A DNA stretch of 34,630 nucleotides from Levilactobacillus yonginensis (lineage in GTDB: Bacteria > Bacillota > Bacilli > Lactobacillales > Lactobacillaceae), in assembly GCF_003946265.1 (NCBI RefSeq), contig NZ_RHNO01000025.1:1-34630 (forward strand), in the 5' to 3' direction. The notes under the pieces are model-generated. The model was given only the letters and a program-made list of their open reading frames with translations. It made no database searches and was not told the DNA's origin. Below, in pieces: positions 1 through 5,928 of the stretch. Positions within the stretch are counted from its first letter, which is position 1. Each line of letters opens with the position of its first letter. Made by a program: the position numbers and the translations under genes.

Positions 1-9
1 TAGGCATAG

Positions 10-68
10 AAAAATCCCCTTAAAGTTAACAGATGAATTATAGTTTTTCATCTGTCAACCTTAAGGGG
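10..68 (-). terminator. Intrinsic terminator for a leftward gene outside the window
   Basis: A 22-base arm at 16-37 pairs with 47-68 around a 9-base loop, with only two mismatches. Read on the minus strand the hairpin ends in GGGG followed by a T run (complement of 10-14). It would end a leftward transcript coming from about 70 onward; no minus-strand gene is visible just to the right, so it may instead act as a barrier or belong to a short antisense RNA. Confidence 0.6.
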
Positions 69-97
69 ACTATAGCAGTGATCATCGCGTTTTTTTG

Positions 98-152
98 TGG
101 CATGTTAGTTGGCTAGTGTTAGCTTGACATGCCATGATATTTAGTATATGCT
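98..152 (+). promoter_or_regulatory. marR promoter with inverted-repeat operator candidate
   Basis: A -35 TTGACA at 124-129 and a -10 TATGCT at 147-152 are 17 bases apart. An 8-base inverted repeat, TGGCATGT at 98-105 and ACATGCCA at 127-134, straddles the -35. MarR proteins usually bind palindromes in their own promoter, so this is a reasonable autoregulatory operator; that role is inferred. Confidence 0.6.
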
Positions 153-185
153 TGCGCACGTATTTTTCAGGGAGGGGACGGTACT

Positions 186-644
186 TTGGTTACCAGGAAT
201 AACGATTCGGACATCTTAAAATGGATTTCAATTATGACTCGCTATACGCGAATCGCCTTAGATAGGCGCTTGCAGCCGTACCGCTTGAATGCTAGCATGT
301 ACTACTACATTCTGCGGATTCACGAGCAGCCAAAGATGACCCAAGATAAGCTGATCAGTTTGACGTACCTTAATCCGAGTAACGTGACGCGGGCGGTCAA
401 CCAGCTAGTTAATTTGGGGTACGTGCGCAAGCGCCAGTCTAAATTGGATAAGCGGGTCTATGAGCTGTCGTTGACGAAGAAGGGAGAAGCGCTTTATCCT
501 AAGATTGCGACGCTGCGCCAAGAGGTCGCGGATAATTTGCTGACGGACATTGCACCGGAACATCATGACGAACTGGTCGCTGAGATTCGTCAGCTAGCCT
601 TGCGAGCCGTACATAATGAAATGCCAGGAATTGATAACGAGTGA
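186..644 (+). CDS. MarR-family transcriptional regulator
   Basis: A 152-residue protein of normal MarR length. A central winged helix-turn-helix is visible at about residues 33-105: the recognition helix region reads NPSNVTRAVNQLVNLGYV and is followed by the wing RKRQSKLDKRVYELSLTKKG. The flanking N- and C-terminal helices would form the dimer interface. The start is TTG at 186, chosen because GGAGGGG at 172-178 lies seven bases upstream and no better start exists. It is transcribed alone from its own promoter and ends at a terminator. No effector or target gene is adjacent, so the ligand (often a phenolic compound, oxidant or drug in this family) cannot be predicted. The family call is secure; the regulon is unknown. 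Confidence 0.9.
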   Translation: MVTRNNDSDILKWISIMTRYTRIALDRRLQPYRLNASMYYYILRIHEQPKMTQDKLISLTYLNPSNVTRAVNQLVNLGYVRKRQSKLDKRVYELSLTKKGEALYPKIATLRQEVADNLLTDIAPEHHDELVAEIRQLALRAVHNEMPGIDNE

Positions 645-650
645 GGATGA

Positions 651-680
651 GGGACTGGGCCGTTGGGCTGGTCTCTTTTT
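651..680 (+). terminator. Terminator after marR
   Basis: An imperfect GC-rich stem (GGGACTGGGC against GGCTGGTCTC, with G-U pairs) is followed by TTTTT at 676-680. It starts seven bases after the marR stop codon. Confidence 0.7.
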
Positions 681-719
681 AATTGGTCGTCCGTAGATGG
701 GCGCTAGTTGATAAGCTAG

Positions 720-748
720 TTGACTTATTGGTTAGCCCGCTTTACTAT
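720..748 (+). promoter_or_regulatory. tetR promoter
   Basis: A -35 TTGACT at 720-725 and a -10 TACTAT at 743-748 are separated by exactly 17 bases. The start point would fall near 755, giving a 5' leader of about 150 bases before the tetR start codon. Confidence 0.7.
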
Positions 749-758
749 AGGAAGAAAG

Positions 759-770
759 GTGAGCGTTCAC
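759..770 (+). promoter_or_regulatory. TetR-type operator candidate
   Basis: GTGAGCGTTCAC is a 12-base near-perfect palindrome (one mismatch per half) located just downstream of the -10 box. The halves resemble the TGA-CG-TCA operators of many TetR proteins. Placement over the transcription start suits autorepression; this is inferred from position and symmetry. Confidence 0.5.
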
Positions 771-808
771 TCACTAAAAGGGCGTTTTTTAAAAGTAAAC
801 ATAGCGGG

Positions 809-882
809 GATAATCATTGGCGGTGCTGGTAAAAGTCCAGTTGACCGAGAGTAAGTGCTCTCACGTCGATAGGATGGTCATC
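809..882 (+). ncRNA. Structured 5' leader of tetR with a three-way junction
   Basis: Between the promoter and the ribosome binding site the RNA can form a closed three-way junction. P1 pairs 809-818 with 873-882 (one mismatch). P2 is CTGG 826-829 with CCAG 837-840. P3 is TTGAC 841-845 with GTCGA 865-869, extended by GAGAG 847-851 with CTCTC 858-862. P2 and P3 are contiguous and could stack. The tetR ribosome binding site (893-898) lies 11 bases beyond P1. This is a riboswitch-like shape, but it does not match the conserved cores of the riboswitch classes considered (TPP, FMN, purine, SAM, guanidine, fluoride, Mn), and no alternative terminator is visible. It may be a new element or a chance fold. 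Confidence 0.4.
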
Positions 883-907
883 ATGAATTAGCGGAGGGTA
901 TTGGCAA

Positions 908-1552
908 ATGGTAAAGGAAACAAATATTCAGACGGCGTTTCAGGAAGTGATGGCGGCCAGCGGAAATATTCCGCCTAAGCAGAAGCAGGTGTTGGCGGCT
1001 AGTCTATCGTTGTTTGCTGAAAAAGGTTTTGCCAGCACGACGACGAAAGAGATAGCGGAACGTGCTGGTGTAGCCGAGGGAACAGTTTACCGGCGTTATC
1101 GAACCAAGGATGAACTGCTGGCTGGTGTGTTGGCGCCGTTTATGACGGATGTCTTGCCCAAACTAGTTTCGGAATTTGCCGAAAAGGTGGTGGGACAAAC
1201 TTATTCATCTCGTCATGATCTAGTAGCGACGGTCGTGAATGATCGGATGCAATTTGTGGTGGCAAACCAGTCAGTTTTACGGATAATGGTTACGGAGATT
1301 TTGGTAAGAAACGACTTACGAGACCAAACGATTTCCCGGATGGTGCCGTTGTTGAAACAAAATTTGTATCCAGTTTTAGACCACTTAAAAGCTATTGGTG
1401 AGCTGGTTGACTGGCCTAATGACCGAATCGCGCAGTTCATGATTGGGACCATGTTGACGCAGTTAGTGCGGAGTACTTTAACGAATGAAGATGTAACGAG
1501 TGCCGCAACCCTCATAATTAAATTTTTAGAAAAAGGTTTGGCACCGGAATAA
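908..1552 (+). CDS. TetR/AcrR-family transcriptional regulator
   Basis: A 214-residue protein with a TetR N-terminal DNA-binding domain at about residues 26-72. The helix-turn-helix reads TTTKEIAERAGVAEGTVYRRY and is followed by the family's usual KDEL segment. The remaining C-terminal 140 residues are helical and would hold the ligand pocket and dimer interface. ATG at 908 is preceded by GGAGGG at 893-898, nine bases away. The gene stands alone between two terminators; no efflux or enzyme gene is next to it, so it either controls itself or acts at a distance. The operator-like palindrome at 759-770 and the folded leader at 809-882 suggest control at both transcription and RNA level. The family is certain; the regulated function is unknown. 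Confidence 0.92.
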   Translation: MVKETNIQTAFQEVMAASGNIPPKQKQVLAASLSLFAEKGFASTTTKEIAERAGVAEGTVYRRYRTKDELLAGVLAPFMTDVLPKLVSEFAEKVVGQTYSSRHDLVATVVNDRMQFVVANQSVLRIMVTEILVRNDLRDQTISRMVPLLKQNLYPVLDHLKAIGELVDWPNDRIAQFMIGTMLTQLVRSTLTNEDVTSAATLIIKFLEKGLAPE

Positions 1553-1567
1553 CTGATGCTGGCTACG

Positions 1568-1597
1568 AGGAACTGGGTTAAGCCGGTTCCTTTTTTT
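1568..1597 (+). terminator. Terminator after tetR
   Basis: AGGAACTGG (1568-1576) pairs with CCGGTTCCT (1583-1591), and seven T's follow. A clear rho-independent terminator. Confidence 0.85.
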
Positions 1598-1611
1598 ATT
1601 CTCAAGATTAA

Positions 1612-1640
1612 TTGCGTTGCGGGCGGGGGAGCGCTAGAAT
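1612..1640 (+). promoter_or_regulatory. pepC promoter
   Basis: A -35 TTGCGT at 1612-1617 and a -10 TAGAAT at 1635-1640 are separated by 17 bases, about 65 bases upstream of the pepC start. Confidence 0.6.
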
Positions 1641-1706
1641 GAATCTATGGTTATTATGAGATTTCCATGAGAAAGTTTATGGACGTCCTACAGAGAGGAG
1701 CTTTTT

Positions 1707-3041
1707 ATGCCAAAAGATAGTCAACAGGCACACGTCTTAAGTCCCGCAGAGACGGCAGACTTACATGCTGATTTACAGCAACAACCCGCACACGATGTCA
1801 TTAGTCGAGCAGTTATTAAGAATGGGGTATTAGCAGCAGCTGAGGACCCGCAAGCAACGGTCCGCCTAGACCGAACATTTTCCGTGGAATTAGATACCGG
1901 CAAAGTTTCTAATCAGAAGCATTCTGGCCGGTGCTGGTTATTTTCAACACTGAATACAATTCGTCATCAATTTGCTGCGAAGTATGGGGTTAAAGATTTT
2001 GAGTTATCTCAGAGTTATTTATTTTTCTGGGACCGGATCGAACGAGCCAATATGTTTTACAACAATATTCTACGAACCGCGGATAAACCATTGGATGACC
2101 GGGAAGTCGCATTTTTCCTGCAACGACCTGACGATGACGGTGGTCAGTGGGCCATGGGTGCCGCGTTAGTTCAAAAATATGGGGTCGTTCCGGCAAGTGT
2201 TATGCCAGAATCCTTTAACACGACTGACACGACGGGTATCGGGTCTGCCTTAAATCTGAAGTTGCGGAAGGATGCGCTCACGCTCCGAAAGTTGGTGGCA
2301 GACGGCGCCAGTGAAGAACAGATTGCTGCTACCCGAGCTGCTGCCTTGAAGGAAGTTTATCGCATGGCCGCCTACGCCTTCGGTGAACCACCAACCACAT
2401 TTGACTTGGAATATAAGGATGATAAGCACCACTATCATCGGGATGCCGGCCTGACACCACAGGACTTTTTTGACAAGTACTTCGACATTGATTTGGACGA
2501 TTACGTGGTTCTGTCGAACTCACCGGATAAGCCATTTGACCGCTTATACAGTTTGCCTAGTCAGGATAACATCGTTGGTGGGAAGCACATCACGATGCTC
2601 AATGAACCAATGGCAGACTTGAAGCAAGCCGCCATTGCCCAACTGCAAGATGGTGATACGGTGTGGTTTGGGAATGATGTCCTCCAACAGATGAGTCGCG
2701 AACGGGGGTTCCTCGACAGCCATCTTTATCAGATCAGTGACCTGTTTGGTGTCGACCTGGGCCTGACGAAAGCGCAACGTTTGGCAACTGGTGAGGCGGA
2801 GGTCTCACATGCGATGACGTTGACCGGTGTCGATTTGGTTGCGGACGAACCTACCCGCTGGAAGGTTGAAAACAGTTGGGGTGAAAAGAATGGTGACAAG
2901 GGTTACTTTGTCATGACGGACGATTGGATGGACGATTTCGTTTATGAGGTCGTCGTTCACAAGCGTTATTTGACAGCTGGCCAACAAGCACTGCTAACGA
3001 CGGAACCAGAACCATTACCTGCATGGGATTCACTACAATAA
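1707..3041 (+). CDS. pepC: Aminopeptidase C (bleomycin hydrolase family, C1 peptidase)
   Basis: A cytoplasmic cysteine aminopeptidase that removes N-terminal residues from peptides and feeds amino acids from imported oligopeptides. The protein is 444 residues, the usual lactobacillus PepC length. The papain-like catalytic triad is visible: Cys76 in SGRCWLFSTLN, His368 in SHAMTLTGVD and Asn389 in VENSWGEKNGDKGYF. No signal peptide is present, as expected for the hexameric cytosolic enzyme. ATG 1707 is preceded by AGAGGAG at a suitable distance. The gene has its own promoter and appears monocistronic, followed by a structured segment and a strong terminator. No truncation or missing catalytic residue is seen. 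Confidence 0.97.
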   Translation: MPKDSQQAHVLSPAETADLHADLQQQPAHDVISRAVIKNGVLAAAEDPQATVRLDRTFSVELDTGKVSNQKHSGRCWLFSTLNTIRHQFAAKYGVKDFELSQSYLFFWDRIERANMFYNNILRTADKPLDDREVAFFLQRPDDDGGQWAMGAALVQKYGVVPASVMPESFNTTDTTGIGSALNLKLRKDALTLRKLVADGASEEQIAATRAAALKEVYRMAAYAFGEPPTTFDLEYKDDKHHYHRDAGLTPQDFFDKYFDIDLDDYVVLSNSPDKPFDRLYSLPSQDNIVGGKHITMLNEPMADLKQAAIAQLQDGDTVWFGNDVLQQMSRERGFLDSHLYQISDLFGVDLGLTKAQRLATGEAEVSHAMTLTGVDLVADEPTRWKVENSWGEKNGDKGYFVMTDDWMDDFVYEVVVHKRYLTAGQQALLTTEPEPLPAWDSLQ

Positions 3042-3051
3042 TCAAAACAGA

Positions 3052-3153
3052 GTGCGATAAAAAGGCAGTTAGTCAATGAGCATTAACGTCGATAGACGGT
3101 CTTGGATTGTTAGTCAATCGGGGTTAAGCGGAGTTGACTGCCTTTTGTTGCAC
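3052..3153 (+). ncRNA. Long imperfect inverted repeat downstream of pepC
   Basis: A 102-base segment can close on itself: GTGC (3052-3055) with GCAC (3150-3153), and AAAAGGCAG (3060-3068) with CTGCCTTTT (3138-3146). Inside are small hairpins CGTC-GATA-GACG and GATTG-TTAGT-CAATC, and a direct repeat of GTTAGTCAAT. It may be the processed 3' end of pepC mRNA, a weak terminator or a small RNA. No known family is recognised. Confidence 0.3.
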
Positions 3154-3182
3154 GTTTCGACCATAATACGTTCGGTGCACAG

Positions 3183-3217
3183 AAAGGGTCTGAGACTTTT
3201 GTTCTCAGACCCTTTTG
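3183..3217 (+). terminator. Strong terminator downstream of pepC
   Basis: A perfect 13-base stem (3183-3195 with 3203-3215) around a 7-base loop, ending in TTTT. It most likely ends the pepC transcript together with the structured segment before it; the A run on the left arm means it could also work leftward. Confidence 0.8.
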
Positions 3218-3281
3218 AGTTGGCCACGAATTAGGTTGAACGACCGGTTGGTGAGGCGAAGGTGGACTGGCTAACTGGCAT

Positions 3282-3297
3282 TGTTTCATGTGAAACA
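3282..3297. other. parS-like ParB binding site 1
   Basis: TGTTTCATGTGAAACA differs at one position from the ParB/Spo0J consensus TGTTTCACGTGAAACA and is otherwise fully palindromic. It lies in the pepC-HAD intergenic space. Family knowledge: such sites cluster around oriC in Firmicutes and load the ParB clamp and SMC. Confidence 0.75.
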
Positions 3298-3404
3298 CCT
3301 ACTGATAATTTAGGATAAAACGACTTGTGACTGGTATTTCACACAAGGTTACGGGTAAACTAAGGAAGAGGTACAGATAGCTAAATTTGATGAGGTGATT
3401 CGGA

Positions 3405-4043
3405 ATGCACAACTTTTTCTTTGACTTTGACAGTACACTGGCAGATACCCGTAATGTCGCCGTGATTGCGACTCAACGAGCTTTTGCAGCTAGAGGATTA
3501 ACCCAACCCAGTCGAGCTGCGGTGGTCAGCTATATGGGGGTGCCAATTGAGGTATCCTTTGCTAAAATGGCTGACCACGCGTTAACGGCTGCGGAATTGG
3601 AGTCGTTATATACAACGTTTAGAGAGCAGTATCAGCAGGCTGAGCAGTTGGGGATTTCCCTGTTTACGGGGATGGCAGACACCTTGTCTGAACTGAAAGC
3701 ACGCGGTGAGCGGCTTTACGTGGTTTCTAGTAAGCATTCCGTCCCCCTACAACGCAATCTTGATCAGGTCGGCTTGGGCACGACATTTGCGGCCATTAGT
3801 GGATCCGATACCGTTGCCAACTATAAGCCAGCCCCGGATGGCATTCTAAATCTGGTGGACCGCTTTGATCTGGTTGCTGCTGAGAGTGTTATGATCGGTG
3901 ATGCCAAGTATGATATGCAGATGGGCCATAACGCTGGTGTGGCCACCGCCGCAGCGTTGTGGGGTGCGGCAGATCCGGAGTCAGTTAGGGCTGAAGAGCC
4001 GACTTATTTGTTACGGACACCGATGGAATTATTAACAATTTAG
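3405..4043 (+). CDS. HAD-family hydrolase (phosphoglycolate phosphatase-like)
   Basis: A 212-residue haloacid-dehalogenase phosphatase. All four HAD motifs are visible: motif I DFDSTL with nucleophile Asp7 and acid/base Asp9; motif II Ser at 108-109 in VVSSK; motif III Lys141 in YKPAPDG; motif IV GDAKYD (Asp166, Asp170). The helical cap between residues 14 and 85 resembles the PGP/PpaX/Gph subgroup, which dephosphorylates small phosphoesters; the real substrate cannot be read from the sequence. ATG 3405 follows GAGGTG at 3392-3397. It is a single-gene unit ending at a terminator at 4053. No obvious promoter box could be chosen with confidence between parS-1 and the gene. Confidence 0.88.
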   Translation: MHNFFFDFDSTLADTRNVAVIATQRAFAARGLTQPSRAAVVSYMGVPIEVSFAKMADHALTAAELESLYTTFREQYQQAEQLGISLFTGMADTLSELKARGERLYVVSSKHSVPLQRNLDQVGLGTTFAAISGSDTVANYKPAPDGILNLVDRFDLVAAESVMIGDAKYDMQMGHNAGVATAAALWGAADPESVRAEEPTYLLRTPMELLTI

Positions 4044-4052
4044 CTAAGTGTT

Positions 4053-4078
4053 GACCAGTCCTCTGTGGCTGGTTTTTT
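4053..4078 (+). terminator. Terminator after the HAD gene
   Basis: ACCAG (4054-4058) pairs with CTGGT (4069-4073), followed by TTTTT. It is the first of two adjacent, opposite-facing terminators. Confidence 0.65.
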
Positions 4079-4080
4079 GA

Positions 4081-4114
4081 TAAAAAAAAGACCGTCCCTG
4101 GTTAGAGGACGGTC
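4081..4114 (-). terminator. Leftward terminator
   Basis: GACCGTCC (4090-4097) and GGACGGTC (4107-4114) form a perfect 8-base stem; eight A's at 4082-4089 become the T tract on the minus strand. It faces leftward transcription entering from the AT-rich gap to its right, although no leftward gene is seen there, which hints at an unannotated RNA or at read-through protection of the HAD gene. Confidence 0.65.
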
Positions 4115-4480
4115 AGAACCGCTTACTTGGTTAGGGCAAGGGGCTTCATTTTATTTGGTGAATAAAATGAAAAAAGGTTGGTTAATAGGTTTATATTGGT
4201 ATGCTTGTATCGTAACGGGTAAATGTGAAGAAATTGTGAACTTTCCTTACGCATAGGCAATGATATTTATAAAAACAATCTAATGAGTAGGTGAAAACCC
4301 ATTAATTCAGGTCTAACCGGGGGTTGGATTACTTTTTTCTAATTGTTAAAGGCAGATTAATCAACAAAATGCGTAGGGCAGACAGTCAAAACTAAACAAA
4401 TTCAAGATATTCGTATGTATTACATAACTTTTTTATTATGTTACATTTCGTTAAAAATTCTATTAGAAATTGCAGCTAAT
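4115..4480. other. AT-rich intergenic gap without a convincing gene
   Basis: This stretch is clearly richer in A+T than its neighbours. It holds a perfect 11-base inverted repeat (TTCATTTTATT at 4145-4155 with AATAAAATGAA at 4161-4171, loop TGGTG). A 29-codon open frame starting at ATG 4168 is discussed in the findings but lacks a good ribosome binding site. No RNA family, mobile element or strong promoter was recognised. It may be a decayed gene or a regulatory RNA locus. Confidence 0.4.
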
Positions 4481-4507
4481 TAAAAACCGACTCACGCAGA
4501 GTCGGTT
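4481..4507 (-). terminator. Terminator of the small membrane protein gene at 4516
   Basis: AACCGACTC (4485-4493) and GAGTCGGTT (4499-4507) form a perfect stem with a 5-base loop; the A run at 4482-4486 gives the minus-strand T tract. It begins nine bases after the stop codon of the leftward gene. Confidence 0.85.
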
Positions 4508-4515
4508 ACGTTGTT

Positions 4516-4812
4516 TTAGTGTTGATTGTGATGAAGACGATCGGCAAGTGGGCGGGGCTTGCCACTGGGCCGGCAGCCGGAATGACGTTCTAACTGAAAC
4601 TGTTTTGTACGTTCTTTTTCAATTTGAACCTGCTTTTTGAGTTGCCGATTTTTCCAAAACCCATGAATCATCAGGGAAACGGGGATGATCTCTAACGAAA
4701 TAGTTGCGGGAATCAGCCAGGGATTCTCGCTAACCAGCTTGGTGAAATATTCCTTATGTTCCTGCAGGACTTCTGGGTCAGTATCCACGATAAACTTGTG
4801 TTTAATCATCAT
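4516..4812 (-). CDS. Small single-span membrane protein, unknown function
   Basis: About 98 residues. One hydrophobic span (PWLIPATISLEIIPVSLMI, about residues 32-50) is followed by a charged, probably coiled-coil stretch rich in Lys, Gln, Glu and Arg (FWKNRQLKKQVQIEKERTKQF) and a basic, His-containing tail. The 5' end has four possible starts in a row: GTG 4818 and ATG 4815, 4812 and 4809. AAAGGAG at 4826-4820 is seven bases from ATG 4812, so that start is preferred. It lies downstream of another small membrane protein and a lipoprotein, all leftward. No family is recognised. Confidence 0.6.
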   Translation of the reverse strand: MMIKHKFIVDTDPEVLQEHKEYFTKLVSENPWLIPATISLEIIPVSLMIHGFWKNRQLKKQVQIEKERTKQFQLERHSGCRPSGKPRPLADRLHHNQH

Positions 4813-4885
4813 CATCACACTCCTTTGGCACCATCATAACCCAAAGTGAGAGCGCTGTCAGCCGGTCCGTTTTACCGGTGCCAAG

Positions 4886-5056
4886 TTAGTGATGGTCACG
4901 CCAAAAGCGAATGAGATGCAGAACGCCCAAAACAGCGGCGATACCTAGGATGGCAGTTTCCAGCAGGACAATGCCACTCAGATGGCGGTAGCGTTGATAG
5001 AGGACGATGCCACCGACGAAGAGTATGCCCAGGGTAAGGGGTAGGTATTTTTTCAT
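4886..5056 (-). CDS. Small two-span membrane protein, unknown function
   Basis: A 56-residue protein made almost entirely of two membrane spans: residues 4-20 (YLPLTLGILFVGGIVLY) and about 28-48 (SGIVLLETAILGIAAVLGVLH), joined by a basic loop (QRYRHL) and ending RFWRDHH. A longer open frame runs upstream to 5125, but it would cross the terminator hairpin; ATG 5056 has GGAGGA at 5068-5063 six bases away and is clearly the start. The ribosome binding site sits directly behind the terminator of the lipoprotein gene, so expression probably relies on read-through. Function unknown. Confidence 0.6.
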   Translation of the reverse strand: MKKYLPLTLGILFVGGIVLYQRYRHLSGIVLLETAILGIAAVLGVLHLIRFWRDHH

Positions 5057-5070
5057 GTCAATTCCTCCAC

Positions 5071-5101
5071 AAAAAAACGGCACTGCAGGTGCAGCACCGT
5101 T
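5071..5101 (-). terminator. Terminator/attenuator between lipoprotein and small membrane protein genes
   Basis: The arms 5076-5087 and 5090-5101 pair over 12 bases (two G-U pairs on the minus strand) and end in seven T's. It follows the lipoprotein stop codon by about 13 bases, and its T tract is two bases from the ribosome binding site of the next gene, so partial read-through would set the level of that gene. Confidence 0.8.
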
Positions 5102-5114
5102 TAGCATTAGGTTC

Positions 5115-5657
5115 TTATTCGGCAACCTTAACCATCACAGCCTTGGTAACATCTTGGTCGACGTCACGTGAAATGTGATAACCGGCAACTTTTAACTTAC
5201 TATCTTTGTTTTTGCCAGTAAGTGTGTCTTTAACCGTGAACTTTTGCGTCATTGGGATGTCAGATAACTTCCCCTTGAAGTTGATTACGGTGTCGTCACC
5301 CTTAGTCTTGAACGTGGTATTAAGGGTACCTTCCTTGTTCAAAGCGTTGGCCTTTTTAGCGGCGCTGTAAGACTTGTAGAGTTTGTTGACGTTGTAGACG
5401 GTCACCTTACCATCCTTGTTGAAACGGTAAGCCTCAAGACCTGAGTTGCTCTTGGCATTCACGGCACCAGTTACGTACCAGAGTTTGGTCGAACTGGTTA
5501 ACGTTGACTTAACGTCAGACTTCTTAGTCGTTTTGTTTTTGAAGCTAGCTTGTTGGTTGTTCCCCGACTTGCTACTACTGTTACTGCAGCCAGCAAGACC
5601 GATAGCAAATACTGCTAACAGTCCCATGGCGGCGGCAAAAATTCGGGATTTCTTCAT
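5115..5657 (-). CDS. Secreted lipoprotein, unknown function
   Basis: A 180-residue protein with a lipoprotein signal peptide: basic KKSR, a hydrophobic core to residue 20 and the lipobox LAGC with Cys24 as the lipidated residue. A low-complexity Ser/Asn/Lys linker follows (residues 25-55), then a domain of about 120 residues starting at LWYVTGAVNAKSNSGLEAYRF. That domain looks beta-rich and lysine-rich, contains no catalytic motif I recognise, and has no cysteine. ATG 5657 is preceded by GAGGTG. A minus-strand -10 TATACT lies at 5737-5732 with only a weak -35. It heads a small leftward cluster with two membrane proteins. Confidence 0.8.
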   Translation of the reverse strand: MKKSRIFAAAMGLLAVFAIGLAGCSNSSSKSGNNQQASFKNKTTKKSDVKSTLTSSTKLWYVTGAVNAKSNSGLEAYRFNKDGKVTVYNVNKLYKSYSAAKKANALNKEGTLNTTFKTKGDDTVINFKGKLSDIPMTQKFTVKDTLTGKNKDSKLKVAGYHISRDVDQDVTKAVMVKVAE

Positions 5658-5731
5658 ATCTCAATCACCTCATCGAAAATGATAACAGTTTTGTGCGCGA
5701 CACACAAACCCATCTACTTCTATCCACCCAC

Positions 5732-5737
5732 AGTATA
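5732..5737 (-). promoter_or_regulatory. Probable -10 box of the lipoprotein gene
   Basis: TATACT on the minus strand, 75 bases before the start codon. The -35 region is weak (CTATTT at 17-base spacing). A short inverted repeat, TTTGTG/CACAAA, lies just downstream near 5690-5708 and could be an operator. Confidence 0.35.
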
Positions 5738-5800
5738 GCATGGTCGTCCGGGGTAAATAGTTACGGGGCAATTAAAAAAGTGTTAAGTTACGTGCGGTGT

Positions 5801-5865
5801 CGTTTGTTATTTATTATTAATTTTCGACTATTTAATTATTAATAATAAATTAGCAGAGACAAACG
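5801..5865. repeat. Large AT-rich inverted repeat upstream of the nuclease gene
   Basis: Outer arms CGTTTGT (5801-5807) and ACAAACG (5859-5865) flank perfect 13-base inner arms (5809-5821 and 5838-5850) made only of A and T. The loop is 16 bases. It lies about 65 bases before the nuclease start, over the likely promoter region. It is not a terminator, since no T tract follows. It could be a binding site or a cruciform-forming element. Confidence 0.6.
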
Positions 5866-5928
5866 TATGTTCTTCTGGTAAAATTAAAGCCGTTAGTTTT
5901 GCGAAGAGAGAAAGGGGACCAGTAAGTT

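Noticed and set aside
2329-2535. Minus-strand frames within pepC and other short frames inside rexA, rexB and thiolase
   Set aside because: All are shadows of confident genes, without ribosome binding sites or plausible protein composition.
4065-4256. 63-codon plus-strand open frame
   Set aside because: Its first part runs through two opposing terminator hairpins and has no ribosome binding site; only the last 29 codons were kept, as a speculative peptide.
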